A stretch of DNA of 64,000 nucleotides from Sulfitobacter alexandrii. GTDB taxonomy: Bacteria; Pseudomonadota; Alphaproteobacteria; Rhodobacterales; Rhodobacteraceae. The position numbers and the translations under genes were made by a program. The stretch is taken from assembly GCF_001886735.1 (NCBI RefSeq), contig NZ_CP018076.1, positions 1-64,000 on the forward strand, given 5' to 3'. The stretch's first letter is position 1. Each line of letters begins with the position of its first letter. This document shows, piece after piece, positions 1 to 9,126 of this stretch. The notes under the pieces were generated by a model. It worked only from the letters and a program-made list of their open reading frames with translations. It was not told where the DNA came from and ran no database searches.

Positions 1-48
1 TTCCCCCGTTTAGACAAGACTTTTCATGTTTTGATCGCTCAAATGCAA

Positions 49-69
49 GAGGGGCCTCGACGGCCCCTC
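49..69 (-). terminator. Hairpin downstream of dnaA
   Basis: An 8-bp perfect stem (GAGGGGCC with GGCCCCTC, loop TCGAC) lies 35 bases past the dnaA stop. On the minus strand it is followed by TTGCATTTG, a poor U-tract, so termination may be partial or Rho-assisted. Nothing else is recognisable in bases 1-103. Confidence 0.5.
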
Positions 70-103
70 AATCACCCTTGCGGTCGTGGCATGGATGCCG
101 CGT

Positions 104-1465
104 TCAGGATTCGAGCGCCCGGCGCAGAAGCTGCAGGTCTTCGGCGATCTGGTCGTCCGACAGCATCAGCTCCTCGATCCGCCGCACGCCGTGGATCACC
201 GTCGTGTGGTCGCGTCCGCCAAAGCGGCGGCCGATCTCGGGCAGGGACCGGCTGGTCATCTGCTTGCACAGGTACATCGCGACTTGCCGTGGGCGTGCAT
301 AGCTGCGCAGGCGCTTGGGCCCGATCATGTCGCTCAGCCGGATATTGTAATGTTCGGATACCTTGCGTTGAATTTCCTCGACCGAGATCTTGCGCTCCGA
401 GTCGCGCAGCACGTCGGTCAGGCAATCCTGGGTCAGTTCCATGTCGATCTCGCGCCCGACGAGAGAGCCGAAAGCGAAAAGGCGGGTCAGCGCCCCTTCC
501 AGCACCCGGACGTTCGACGTGATGCGGTGGGCCAGGAACTCCAGCACGCCATCCTGCAGGTGCAGGTCCGGATAGTTTTCGCGCTGGGCTTCAACTTTGC
601 TTTGGAGGATGCCGAGACGCAGTTCGTAATCCGTCGGGTGAAGGTCCACCACCAGACCACATTGGAGACGCGACTTGACGCGGTCCTCGAGGTCCTTGAT
701 CTCGCCCGGGGCGCGGTCGGCGGAGATGATGATCTGCTTGCGCTGGTCGACCAGTGCATTGAAAGTGTGAAAGAACTCTTCCTGGGTGCTGTCCTTGCCG
801 GCGATGAATTGCACATCATCGACCATCAGCACATCGACCGAGCGGAAGATTTCCTTGAAGTCCATCATCTTTCGGTCGCGCAGCGCCTGCACGAAGCGGT
901 ACATGAACTGTTCCGCCGAAAGATAGAGCACGTTCATCTGCGGCTTGCGCTCGGCCAGTTCACGGGCGATCGCATGCATCAGGTGGGTCTTGCCCAGGCC
1001 GACGCCTCCGTAGAGGAACAGCGGGTTGAACGTGACGGGGCCGCCTTCGGCCACGCGCTTGGCCGCGGCATGGGCCAGCTCGTTCGGTTTGCCCACCACG
1101 AAGTTGTCGAAGCTGAAACGCGGATCGAGCGGGGCGGTCACCATCACGTTGTTCACATCGCTCTTGGCCGGAGCAGGGGATTTGTGGGCCGGTTCGACGG
1201 GTTTCCTGCCCTCGTTGGCCGCCCTCTGTTGCAGCGCGAAATTCAGGCGGGACACTTCGATCCCTTCCGCGTTGATCTCGTGCAGGATGAGATCCGAGAA
1301 ATTCTGGCTCACGTAGTTTCCGAAGAAGTTGGTCGGCACGTGAAGCGTCGCGATCCCGTTGGCAACCTTGCCGGCTTCCAGCGGTTCAATCCAGGTTGTG
1401 AAATTGTTTTGCCCGACAGTCTTTAGCAGCCGCTGTCTGATCTCGCCCCATTGATCCTGCGTCAT
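104..1465 (-). CDS. dnaA: Chromosomal replication initiator DnaA
   Basis: A 453-residue protein, the usual DnaA length. It binds DnaA boxes, melts the origin and loads DnaB helicase. The N-terminal DnaB-interacting domain begins MTQDQWGEIRQRLLKT. A variable linker runs to about residue 110. The AAA+ domain has a Walker A motif (GGVGLGKTHL) and Walker B (VLMVDDVQF). The C-terminal DNA-binding domain carries the signature GGRDHTTVIHGVRRIEEL. The ATG has no strong Shine-Dalgarno. It lies downstream of rpsT on the same strand, as in Caulobacter and many Rhodobacterales. Two DnaA-box-like repeats sit about 120-140 bases upstream and could allow autoregulation. Confidence 0.97.
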   Translation of the reverse strand: MTQDQWGEIRQRLLKTVGQNNFTTWIEPLEAGKVANGIATLHVPTNFFGNYVSQNFSDLILHEINAEGIEVSRLNFALQQRAANEGRKPVEPAHKSPAPAKSDVNNVMVTAPLDPRFSFDNFVVGKPNELAHAAAKRVAEGGPVTFNPLFLYGGVGLGKTHLMHAIARELAERKPQMNVLYLSAEQFMYRFVQALRDRKMMDFKEIFRSVDVLMVDDVQFIAGKDSTQEEFFHTFNALVDQRKQIIISADRAPGEIKDLEDRVKSRLQCGLVVDLHPTDYELRLGILQSKVEAQRENYPDLHLQDGVLEFLAHRITSNVRVLEGALTRLFAFGSLVGREIDMELTQDCLTDVLRDSERKISVEEIQRKVSEHYNIRLSDMIGPKRLRSYARPRQVAMYLCKQMTSRSLPEIGRRFGGRDHTTVIHGVRRIEELMLSDDQIAEDLQLLRRALES

Positions 1466-1910
1466 TTATTAACTCGTCCCAAGTCAGGTTTCCAACAAGC
1501 ACCGGAGCAGCCCGGCACCACACGCAATCCAGAACACAGGCCACCTGTCCGGTCCCAAACGGCAACCGGCCCGGTAACTGGACCATTTTCCACTAGGTTT
1601 CCACCAGTCGGTGCGCCTCGGCGCATCGGTCTTGGCAAAAGCCGTCCGTATCAAAACGGACAGGGCAAACGCGGCAGCAGCTACATTCGCAATGCAGGCC
1701 GAGGTGCGGTATGATCCGCCTTCGTCTGCGTTTCCCCAAGGCGCCATCCGTTCCCGAAAGCGCCCTTTAACGAGGCCTGTCCCCCCACGCGAAATGAATC
1801 GCTGTACGTAGGTAGCAAGGACAGAGCAGCCGCTTCAACATATCTTCCGCCTTGACTCGTTCTTTTGTCAGCCGAGAATCTGTGGCGTCTTTTTGAGACC
1901 CCAAGACAGC
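1466..1910. other. dnaA upstream non-coding region
   Basis: About 445 bases without a credible gene. It must hold the dnaA promoter, but I cannot fix a convincing -35/-10 pair. The visible structure is the pair of 11-base repeats at 1586-1607 and a small GTCCG/CGGAC hairpin near 1650. I see no cluster of canonical TTATCCACA boxes or an AT-rich unwinding element, so I do not call oriC here. Confidence 0.5.
1586..1607 (-). promoter_or_regulatory. Tandem DnaA-box-like repeats upstream of dnaA
   Basis: Two adjacent 11-base repeats, TTTTCCACTAG and GTTTCCACCAG, agree at 9 of 11 positions and are in helical phase. Read on the minus strand their cores are GTGGAAA, close to the DnaA box TGTGGATAA but with mismatches. 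Their place 121-142 bases before the dnaA start fits low-affinity autoregulatory boxes. This is inference. Confidence 0.35.
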
Positions 1911-1936
1911 AAAAAGGCGCCGCTAAGCGACGCCTT
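1911..1936 (-). terminator. Rho-independent terminator of rpsT
   Basis: On the minus strand a 10-bp stem (AAGGCGTCGC with GCGGCGCCTT, one G-T wobble, loop TTA) is followed directly by a run of five T. It lies 45 bases past the rpsT stop and separates rpsT from dnaA. Confidence 0.85.
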
Positions 1937-1981
1937 ATGTTTCAAGCAGATAGTCGATTCGAGGCCGTAAGGGCCTGAAAA

Positions 1982-2245
1982 TCAGCCCAGTGCTTTGACC
2001 CGTGCCGCCAGGCGGGACATTTTTCTCGACGCGGTGTTTTTATGAAACACCCCTTTGCTCACGCCGCGCATCAGCTCGGGCTGGGCGTTCTTCAGCGCTT
2101 CGGTCGCTGCGGTCTTGTCGCCGGATGCGATGGCCTCTTCGACCTTGCGCAGGAAGGTGCGGATACGCGACCGGCGCGCCTTGTTGATCTGGAAACGCTT
2201 TTCGTTCTGACGTGCGCGTTTCTTGGATTGTACTGTGTTTGCCAT
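1982..2245 (-). CDS. rpsT: 30S ribosomal protein S20
   Basis: An 87-residue, very basic protein that starts [17 protein letters not shown], the S20 signature, and ends in the conserved helix [18 protein letters not shown]20 binds 16S rRNA early in small-subunit assembly. It has its own promoter upstream and a strong terminator downstream, so it is probably monocistronic. Confidence 0.97.
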   Translation of the reverse strand: MANTVQSKKRARQNEKRFQINKARRSRIRTFLRKVEEAIASGDKTAATEALKNAQPELMRGVSKGVFHKNTASRKMSRLAARVKALG

Positions 2246-2363
2246 GAGGATCAGCCTTCGGATTTTTCAATTTCGGTCAAAGGCGCGTGACGCCAAACCC
2301 GTGCCGGACATACCGGGAAGGTGATTCTAGCCAGAGCGGGCTGCACGCGCATGTATCGGGCGG

Positions 2364-2393
2364 GCTATAGCGGCAAATGCCGCCGGTTGTAAA
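2364..2393 (-). promoter_or_regulatory. Predicted sigma-70 promoter of rpsT
   Basis: Minus-strand TTTACA and TATAGC hexamers are separated by 18 bases. The spacer holds a perfect inverted repeat, GCGGCA-AA-TGCCGC (2370-2383). The -10 lies about 119 bases before the rpsT ATG. It is the only good promoter match in the gap between the enoyl-CoA hydratase gene and rpsT. Confidence 0.5.
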
Positions 2394-2444
2394 GCGGTCA
2401 GCGAACCCACCCCGCACGGACGGGCGCGCTGCGGTTGTCTGGAA

Positions 2445-3221
2445 TTACTTGTCGCGGAACTGCGCTTCGCGCTTCTCGAGGAAAGCGGACATGCCTTCCT
2501 TCTGGTCTTCGGTCGCGAAAAGCGAATGGAAGACGCGGCGTTCGAACAGCAGGCCCTCGCGCAGCGGCACCTCGTAGGCGCGGTTCACCGCTTCCTTCAC
2601 GACCATGACGGAGACCATGGACTTCTCGGCGATCTTGGCGGCGGCGCTCATGGTTTCTTCCATCAGCTTTTTCACCGGCACAACGCGGGAGACGAGGCCC
2701 GAGCGTTCCGCCTCTTCGGCGTCCATGAAACGGCCCGTCAGGTTCATGTCCATCGCCTTTGATTTGCCGACGATCCGGGTCAGCCGCTGGGTGCCACCGA
2801 TCCCCGCCACGACGCCGAGGTTGATCTCGGGCTGGCCGAACTTGGCGGATTCCGAGCAGATGATGAAATCGCACATCATGGCGAGTTCGCATCCGCCGCC
2901 CAGAGCATAGCCCGACACGGCGGCGATGATTGGCTTGCGCACGCGCATGATCTGGTCTGTTTCGGGGGTAAAGAGATCGCCGCTGAAGGCCTCGACAAAG
3001 GTCTTGTCGCGCATCATGGCGATATCGGCACCTGCGGCGAATGCCTTTTCCGACCCGGTGATGACGATGCAGCGCACCTTCTCGTTCTCTTGCGCGCCTT
3101 TCAGTGCATCGGCGAGTTCGGACATGAGGACATCGTTCAGGGCATTCAGGGCATCCGGCCGGTTCAGCGTAACCAACGCCACATGATTTTCCACGTCCAC
3201 GATGATCGTTTCATAGGCCAT
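2445..3221 (-). CDS. Enoyl-CoA hydratase/isomerase family protein
   Basis: A 258-residue crotonase-fold protein. Enoyl-CoA hydratases add water across trans-2-enoyl-CoA in beta-oxidation. The oxyanion-hole and catalytic region reads GYALGGGCELAMMCDF, and the second catalytic glutamate is in QPEINLGV; the CoA-binding AAGADIAMM is also present. I take the ATG at 3221 (MAYETI) rather than the in-frame TTG just before it; a GAGAG lies upstream. It sits 64 bases past mutM on the same strand and may be co-transcribed. A short-chain enoyl-CoA hydratase is likely, but exact substrate range cannot be read. Confidence 0.92.
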   Translation of the reverse strand: MAYETIIVDVENHVALVTLNRPDALNALNDVLMSELADALKGAQENEKVRCIVITGSEKAFAAGADIAMMRDKTFVEAFSGDLFTPETDQIMRVRKPIIAAVSGYALGGGCELAMMCDFIICSESAKFGQPEINLGVVAGIGGTQRLTRIVGKSKAMDMNLTGRFMDAEEAERSGLVSRVVPVKKLMEETMSAAAKIAEKSMVSVMVVKEAVNRAYEVPLREGLLFERRVFHSLFATEDQKEGMSAFLEKREAQFRDK

Positions 3222-3285
3222 CAAAGGGTCTCTCTATCGTTGCGCTCAGACCGTCACGCATAACACGGGCAAGCGGTGTTGCAAG

Positions 3286-4137
3286 CTATCTTTGACATGT
3301 GGGGCAGTAGAACGAGGATCGGCCAGACTGCACGATACGTCGGATGACATCGGTGCATCCGGGTGTCCTGCATGGCGCATTCTCGCGGCCGTACACGTCG
3401 AAATTGTGCTGGAAGTACCCCAATTCGCCATCCGCCTGGCGGAAGTCCCGCAACGATGATCCACCCGCATCTATCGCCTCGGACAAGACTTCGCGGATGA
3501 TCGGGACAAGCGCCGCGACACGGCGCGCCGAGATGCGTCCGGCCTTGCGCGCGGGATGGATGCGGCCACGGTAAAGTGCCTCGCAGACATAGATATTCCC
3601 GAGGCCCGCTATGATGCGCTGGTCCAGCAGCGCGGCCTTGATGGGCGTATTGCGCCCCTTCAGCGCCGCCGCGAGATGCGCTTCGTTGAAGGTGTTTCCC
3701 AAGGGCTCCGGCCCCAGCAGCGCCAGGAGCTTGTGGCGTTCCGCCTCGGCGGTCCGCATCAGGTCCATCGCGCCGAACCGACGCGGATCGTTGAACGTGA
3801 TCCGGGCGCCATTCGCCATGTGCAGAACCACGTGATCATGCTTTTCCGGCGCGGGATGTTCGTGGACGAACCGCCCCAGCGGATCGCCGGACACCAGCAT
3901 CCGGCCAGACATGCCAAGGTGAATCAGCAGCGATTCTCCCGACTGCAGGTCTGCCAGTAAGTATTTCGAGCGGCGGCGCAGGCGGTCAACCCGCTGGCCT
4001 GTCAGCCGTTCGGCCATTCCCGCGGGAAAGGGCCAGCGCAGATCGGGCCGGTTCACGTCGGCCCTTTCGATCACGGCGCCCTCCATTGCCGGGGCAAGAC
4101 CGCGGCGCACGGTTTCGACTTCGGGCAGTTCTGGCAT
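3286..4137 (-). CDS. mutM: Formamidopyrimidine-DNA glycosylase (Fpg/MutM)
   Basis: A 283-residue bifunctional DNA glycosylase/AP lyase that removes 8-oxoguanine and other oxidised purines. Translation must start at MPELPEVET, because Pro2 becomes the N-terminal catalytic nucleophile and Glu3 is essential; the in-frame ATG 21 bases upstream would bury it. The conserved lysine region is [11 protein letters not shown]. The C-terminal zinc finger uses two Cys pairs (APCRTPGC and YCPTC). It is divergent from ubiE with about 100 bases between, an arrangement common in Rhodobacterales. Confidence 0.96.
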   Translation of the reverse strand: MPELPEVETVRRGLAPAMEGAVIERADVNRPDLRWPFPAGMAERLTGQRVDRLRRRSKYLLADLQSGESLLIHLGMSGRMLVSGDPLGRFVHEHPAPEKHDHVVLHMANGARITFNDPRRFGAMDLMRTAEAERHKLLALLGPEPLGNTFNEAHLAAALKGRNTPIKAALLDQRIIAGLGNIYVCEALYRGRIHPARKAGRISARRVAALVPIIREVLSEAIDAGGSSLRDFRQADGELGYFQHNFDVYGRENAPCRTPGCTDVIRRIVQSGRSSFYCPTCQR

Positions 4138-4239
4138 ATCGCGTCCTTTCGCCGGCACCGGGGAGCCTGCGGCAAATGGCGGTTTGTATCCGCCGTGTCT
4201 AAGCTATATCTCCGCTTTGACAATATCGGGACGCATGAC

Positions 4240-4983
4240 ATGACAGACAAGACCACCCATTTCGGTGCGCGAACGGTGCGCGAGGACGAAAAGGCCGGGA
4301 TGGTCCGAACGCTGTTCTCCGATGTGGCGAACAAGTACGACATCATGAACGACGTCATGAGCGGGGGGATCCATCGCGTCTGGAAGGAGGCGATGATGGA
4401 CTGGCTCGCCCCGCGCGCAGGGCAGCGTCTTCTGGATGTGGCGGGCGGCACCGGCGACGTTTCGTTCAAGTTCCTCAAGCGGGCGGGCAGGGCCCACGCC
4501 ACCGTCTGCGACCTGACCGAAGGCATGCTGGTCGAGGGACGCAAGCGTGCCGAAGCGGCGCAGATGGCTGACAGCCTTGACTGGGTGGTCGGCGATGCGA
4601 TGAGCCTGCCTTTCGAGGACAACAGCTTTGACGTCTACACGATCAGCTTCGGCATCCGGAACGTGACCCGCCCGCAGGAAGCGCTGAACGAAGCGTACCG
4701 TGTCCTGCGCCCCGGCGGACGGCTTATGGTTCTCGAGTTCAGCCAGTTGCCCAATCCGATGCTGCAGAAGGCCTATGACCTCTACAGCTTCAACGTGATC
4801 CCGCGCATGGGCCAGGTCATCGCGAATGATCGAGACAGCTATCAGTACCTCGTCGAGTCCATCCGGAACTTTCCCGATCAGGAAACCTTCCTCGACATGG
4901 TGCGCGCCGCCGGATTCGAGCAGGCGAAATACCGCAACCTGACGATGGGGATCGCGGCGTTGCACTCGGGATGGAAGCTGTAG
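4240..4983 (+). CDS. ubiE: Ubiquinone/menaquinone C-methyltransferase UbiE
   Basis: A 247-residue SAM-dependent methyltransferase that methylates the benzoquinol ring carbon in ubiquinone synthesis. SAM-binding motif I is [14 protein letters not shown]. The UbiE signatures [11 protein letters not shown] and [16 protein letters not shown] are both present. I start at [13 protein letters not shown] (ATG at 4240); the upstream GTG at 4195 would add an atypical leader. Its TAG stop abuts the GTG start of ubiB, so the two are translationally coupled. Confidence 0.96.
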   Translation: MTDKTTHFGARTVREDEKAGMVRTLFSDVANKYDIMNDVMSGGIHRVWKEAMMDWLAPRAGQRLLDVAGGTGDVSFKFLKRAGRAHATVCDLTEGMLVEGRKRAEAAQMADSLDWVVGDAMSLPFEDNSFDVYTISFGIRNVTRPQEALNEAYRVLRPGGRLMVLEFSQLPNPMLQKAYDLYSFNVIPRMGQVIANDRDSYQYLVESIRNFPDQETFLDMVRAAGFEQAKYRNLTMGIAALHSGWKL

Positions 4984-6516
4984 GTGCGGGGGCCCCACAA
5001 CATATGGCGGCTGGTCCGCACCGGTGCGACGCTGGAAAGAACGGGCGCGATGAATCTCGTGCTCGACGCTTTCGAGGCGACGCCGACACTGCGCTTCGTC
5101 GCCCGCGCGCTGGGCCTGCCCTTCAAATGGCTGGGCTACCGGGGCGACCCGTCGATGCCGCCCGCGACCCGTGCGCTGACCGCGCTCGGACCTGCCTACA
5201 TCAAGTTCGGTCAGGTTCTGTCGACCCGGCCCGACGTGGTCGGCAACGACCTTGCGGTGCAGCTGCGGGTCCTTCAGGACAAGCTGCCGCCATTCTCCAT
5301 CGGTGAGGCAAAGGCCGAGGTCGAGCGTGAACTGGGGCAACCGGTGGACGAGCTGTTTTCCGACTTCAGCGAGCCTGTCGCGGCTGCCTCCATCGCGCAG
5401 GTCCACAAGGCGACACTGGCCGAAACCGGCGAGAAGGTGGCCGTAAAGGTCTTGCGCCCCGACATCGAAAAGGCGTTCCGAAAGGACGTCGATGCCTTCT
5501 ACCTCGCCGCCCGCATGGTCGAGCTTTTCTCGCCCGGGTCGAGACGACTGCGCCCGATGGATGTGATCGAACATTTCGACGGCGTCGTTCGCGGCGAACT
5601 CGACCTGAGACTGGAAAGCGCCGCGGCGTCCGAATTCGCCGCGAACACGAAGAACGACGAAGGGTTCCAGCTGCCTCAGATCAAGTGGAACCTGTCCGCG
5701 CGCCGGGTCATGACCCTTGGCTGGGCCGACGGTGTGCCGATGGGCGACAACGATGCCATAGACGCGGCAGGGCACGACCGGACGGTGTTGAGCAGCCGCG
5801 TTCTGCAACTGTTTCTGAACCACGCGTTGCGCGACGGTTATTTCCACGCGGACATGCACCAGGGCAACCTCAAGGTCGCGCCGAACGGCGACATCATCGC
5901 CTACGACTTCGGGATCATGGGCCACATCGACGCCTATACCCGGCGCGTCTATGCCGAGATTCTCTACGGGTTCATCCGCCGCGACTACCTGCGCGTCGCC
6001 AAGGTGCATTTCGAGGCGGGCTATGTCCCGGCCGACAAGGACGTGGACGAATTCGCACGTGCCCTGCGGGCCGTGGGCGAGCCGATCTTCGGCATGGATG
6101 CCACGCGCATCTCGATGGCGCGGCTGCTGACCTATCTCTTCGAGGTGACGGAACGCTTCGGGATGGAGACAAGGACCGAGCTGATCCTGCTGCAGCGGAC
6201 GATGGTCGTGGTCGAGGGCGTTGCGCGCTCGCTCAACCCGCATATCAACATCTGGGAAGTCGCCAGCCCGATCGTGACGAACTATATCTCCAAGTCCATC
6301 GGCCCGGCGGCCGTAATCGGTGATCTGGCCAGTACGGCACAGGTGCTCGCACGTTTCGGTCCACGGCTGCCCGGCCTCGTCGAAGCCGCGCTTCTGCGGC
6401 AGAGCAACGAAACGACCGTCGTGCGACGGCCCAGAAAGAGGTGGATGGCACTTTCCGCGGTTGGCGGTGCCGCGGTCATGGCCGGCCTGATTGTTCTAGT
6501 TGAAGCCCTGACCTGA
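4984..6516 (+). CDS. ubiB: Ubiquinone biosynthesis atypical kinase UbiB
   Basis: A 510-residue ABC1/ADCK-family protein needed for ubiquinone synthesis. The family hallmark KxGQ motif is in AYIKFGQVLSTRP. The Ala-rich nucleotide loop is AAASIAQVHKA, and the DFG-like element is AYDFGIMG. One or two C-terminal membrane helices (ALSAVGGAAVMAGLIVLVEA) tether it to the inner membrane. It starts at a GTG immediately after the ubiE stop. ubiE-ubiB is a conserved pair. Confidence 0.95.
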   Translation: MRGPHNIWRLVRTGATLERTGAMNLVLDAFEATPTLRFVARALGLPFKWLGYRGDPSMPPATRALTALGPAYIKFGQVLSTRPDVVGNDLAVQLRVLQDKLPPFSIGEAKAEVERELGQPVDELFSDFSEPVAAASIAQVHKATLAETGEKVAVKVLRPDIEKAFRKDVDAFYLAARMVELFSPGSRRLRPMDVIEHFDGVVRGELDLRLESAAASEFAANTKNDEGFQLPQIKWNLSARRVMTLGWADGVPMGDNDAIDAAGHDRTVLSSRVLQLFLNHALRDGYFHADMHQGNLKVAPNGDIIAYDFGIMGHIDAYTRRVYAEILYGFIRRDYLRVAKVHFEAGYVPADKDVDEFARALRAVGEPIFGMDATRISMARLLTYLFEVTERFGMETRTELILLQRTMVVVEGVARSLNPHINIWEVASPIVTNYISKSIGPAAVIGDLASTAQVLARFGPRLPGLVEAALLRQSNETTVVRRPRKRWMALSAVGGAAVMAGLIVLVEALT

Positions 6517-6556
6517 TCCGCGTAGGTCGCGGCAGGCGAACGGGACGGACGACACC

Positions 6557-7447
6557 ATGACCACCACATTGAAGCTGGCGACGGGCAGTATCGTGATCGG
6601 TGTGGTCGTGCTGCTGCTCAAGGCACTGGCCTATTGGATCACCGGGTCCGTGGCGCTCTTCTCGGACGCGCTGGAAAGCACGGTGAACGTCGCAACAGCC
6701 ATCGCCGCGCTGATCGCCATACGGGTGGCGGCGCGCCCCGCGGATTCGAACCACCCGTTCGGACATCACAAGGCCGAGTTCTTCAGCGCGGTGCTGGAGG
6801 GCGTGATGATCATCGTCGCGGCGCTCGTCATCCTCAACGAGGCCTTTCATGCCTTCGCGACACCCCGTGCGCTGGATGCACCGATCGAGGGTCTGATGAT
6901 CAACCTCGGGGCGACAGCCATCAACGGCTTCTGGGCCTGGCTGCTGATATCGCGCGGGCGGCGGCACAAGTCACCGGCGCTGGTCGCGGACGGCCGGCAC
7001 CTGTTTACCGATGTGCTGACATCTTTCGGTGTCGCCATCGGCATCCTGCTTGCCTACGCGACAGGGCTTTGGCTGCTGGATCCACTGATGGCGGTGGTCG
7101 TCGCGCTGAACATTCTCTGGTCCGGCTCCAAGGTGGTAAAGGAATCTCTCAGCGGACTGATGGACGAGGCCGTGCCCGGCCCGGAGCTTGATCAGATACG
7201 CGAGATCATCGCGACAGAGGCGGGCGGCGCCACGCAGGCGCACGATCTGCGCACGCGGCACGCAGGGTCGATAACCTTCATCGACTTTCATCTCGTCGTG
7301 CCCGGGGAAACCTCGGTATTCGAGGCTCACGAGATCTGCGACCGGGTCGAGGCCCGTTTGCGTGCCGAACTGGGCGAAGCGCAGATCACGATCCATGTGG
7401 AGCCCGAACACAAGCTCAAGAGCACGGGCATTTTCATCGTCGACTGA
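6557..7447 (+). CDS. Cation diffusion facilitator (CDF) transporter
   Basis: A 296-residue inner-membrane antiporter of divalent metals such as Zn, Fe, Mn or Co. About six membrane helices fill the first 210 residues. Metal-site acidic residues lie in FSDALESTVN (helix 2) and HLFTDVLTS (helix 5), with HPFGHHKAEF between helices 2 and 3. The cytoplasmic C-terminal domain (residues about 210-290) ends in the metal-sensing ITIHVEPEH. It follows ubiB by 40 bases and may share its transcript. Metal specificity cannot be inferred. Confidence 0.9.
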   Translation: MTTTLKLATGSIVIGVVVLLLKALAYWITGSVALFSDALESTVNVATAIAALIAIRVAARPADSNHPFGHHKAEFFSAVLEGVMIIVAALVILNEAFHAFATPRALDAPIEGLMINLGATAINGFWAWLLISRGRRHKSPALVADGRHLFTDVLTSFGVAIGILLAYATGLWLLDPLMAVVVALNILWSGSKVVKESLSGLMDEAVPGPELDQIREIIATEAGGATQAHDLRTRHAGSITFIDFHLVVPGETSVFEAHEICDRVEARLRAELGEAQITIHVEPEHKLKSTGIFIVD

Positions 7448-7467
7448 CCGAGCGGCAGATGCGATCC

Positions 7468-7489
7468 GGCCCCCGCCGAAGCGGGGGCC
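7468..7489. terminator. Bidirectional terminator between CDF gene and ABC binding-protein gene
   Basis: A perfect 9-bp GC-rich stem (GGCCCCCGC with GCGGGGGCC) with a CGAA tetraloop lies 20 bases past the CDF stop and 26 bases past the stop of the convergent gene. No U-tract of note on either side, but position and stability fit a shared terminator. Confidence 0.7.
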
Positions 7490-7515
7490 TTCAGGCATCA
7501 TGTGCGTGTTTCAGA

Positions 7516-8994
7516 TCACTCTGTCCACTTGACCGCGGTCAGGTCGGTCGCCTGGGTGGGCGCGTTTTCCCACAGACCTTCGATACCCGCCTTTGCGACC
7601 GTCGGCAGGGCCAGCTGGAACAGATAGCCGTTCACGTAGTCCTCGGAGATCATCCGCTGCGCGTCTTGCAGCATCTTTGTCCGCGCGTCGGGATCCGTGG
7701 TACGGTTGAGTTCCGCCATCAGCTCCTGCAGCTCGGGATTGTCGTATTGGAAGTAGTAGTCCGGGTTGGCGTAGATCCCGATGTCCATCGGCTCGGTATG
7801 GCTGACGATGGTCAGGCCGAAATCCTTGCCGTTGAACACGGTTTCCAGCCATTGCGCCCATTCCACGTTGGTAATCTGCGCCTTGATGCCGACCTCTGCC
7901 AGTTGGGCTGCGATGATCTCTCCGCCGCGCCGGGCGTAGGACGGTGGCGGAAGATGCAGCGTGGTCTCGAAACCATCCGGGAAGCCCGCCTCCGCCAGCA
8001 GCGCCTTGGCCTTCTCGGGGTCATATTCGCTCATCGAGGTCAGATCGACGTAGGCGGGGTTGTGCGGAGCGAAATGGGTGCCGATGGGCGTGCCCAGTCC
8101 GAACATCGCGCCGTCGATGATGGCCTGACGGTCGATCGCGTGCGCCATCGCCTCGCGCACCTTCACGTTGTCAAAAGGGGCACGGGTATTGTTGGTGGAC
8201 AGGATGGTCTCGCCTTCGGTCGAGCCGACGATCACCTGGAACCGGGGATCGGCCTCGAACTGCGGCATGTTTTCTGGTGCGGGGAAGCCCGCGAATACGT
8301 CCACATCCTCGGCCATCATGGCCGCAAAGGCTGCGGTGGGATCGGAAATGAACTTGAACGTCGCCTTTTCGAGCTCGGCCGGGGTGCCCCAATAGTCCGC
8401 ATTCTTTGACAGAACGATCTGGTCACCTTGCGTCCAGCTGTCGAACTTGAAGGCACCTGTCCCGATGGGTTGCTGCTTGATGTTGTCGATGCTCTCCGGA
8501 GCGACGATCACCGCGTCGCCCCAGGCGAGGTTGAACAGCATGCTGCCGTTCGGTTCGCTCAGCTTCACCTCGACGGTGGTGGGGTCGATGACGTTGACCT
8601 CAGAAATGGCCGAGTAGAGGGCCTTCTGGGCGTTGGCACTGTCTTCGGCGATGATGCGGTCGAGGGTGAATTTCACATCTTCCGCGTCCATCGTGCTGCC
8701 GTCGTGAAATGTGACGCCTTCGCGCAGCTTGAAGGTATAGGTCAGACCGTCGTCGGAAATTTCCCAGCTTTCGGCCAGGCCGGGCACGACGGAGCCATCG
8801 GACATGAACCGGGTCAACCCTTCGAACACGTTCGAATAGAGAACGGAATCGATGGCCCCCGCCGCGGCCGACGTCGGATCGAGATGCGGCGGCTCGAGTT
8901 GCAGGGCGACGGTGATGTCGTCCTTGGCGGCGGCGGCGCCGGCCATGAGCGCGGCAGTGCCGACGCCGAGCAGAAGGTGTCGAAGGTGGAACAT
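7516..8994 (-). CDS. ABC transporter substrate-binding protein, family 5 (peptide type)
   Basis: A 492-residue periplasmic binding protein. A signal peptide (MFHLRHLLLGVGTAALMAGAA) ends near residue 23. The family signature region reads TYTFKLREGVTFHDGS. Homologues bind di- or oligopeptides, nickel, glutathione or opines. No permease or ATPase gene is adjacent: the gene downstream is convergent and the gene upstream is divergent. It must work with permeases coded elsewhere or act as an orphan sensor or chaperone. Confidence 0.9.
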   Translation of the reverse strand: MFHLRHLLLGVGTAALMAGAAAAKDDITVALQLEPPHLDPTSAAAGAIDSVLYSNVFEGLTRFMSDGSVVPGLAESWEISDDGLTYTFKLREGVTFHDGSTMDAEDVKFTLDRIIAEDSANAQKALYSAISEVNVIDPTTVEVKLSEPNGSMLFNLAWGDAVIVAPESIDNIKQQPIGTGAFKFDSWTQGDQIVLSKNADYWGTPAELEKATFKFISDPTAAFAAMMAEDVDVFAGFPAPENMPQFEADPRFQVIVGSTEGETILSTNNTRAPFDNVKVREAMAHAIDRQAIIDGAMFGLGTPIGTHFAPHNPAYVDLTSMSEYDPEKAKALLAEAGFPDGFETTLHLPPPSYARRGGEIIAAQLAEVGIKAQITNVEWAQWLETVFNGKDFGLTIVSHTEPMDIGIYANPDYYFQYDNPELQELMAELNRTTDPDARTKMLQDAQRMISEDYVNGYLFQLALPTVAKAGIEGLWENAPTQATDLTAVKWTE

Positions 8995-9126
8995 TGCAGA
9001 CTCCCTTATTGGTTATGAGCGAAGGCTAGCCAATCCTTTTGCGTCTTGCCAGCATTCTCGAAGTGCCAGTTGCCTTTCGACCGGCGAAAGCCTAATCAGC
9101 CGCCTCTGGATTCCGGGAACCGCAAG

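Noticed and set aside
86..1426. A 446-codon plus-strand frame opposite dnaA
   Set aside because: Antisense shadow of dnaA with no independent signals.
1466..1981. Replication origin next to dnaA
   Set aside because: Only two imperfect DnaA-box-like repeats, no canonical box cluster and no AT-rich unwinding element. In related bacteria the origin is often not beside dnaA.
4204..6243. A 679-codon open frame antisense to ubiE and ubiB
   Set aside because: It mirrors codon bias of the real genes, which show intact UbiE and UbiB motifs. The translation has no recognisable domain and is rich in Arg, His and Gly as expected for antisense GC-rich DNA.
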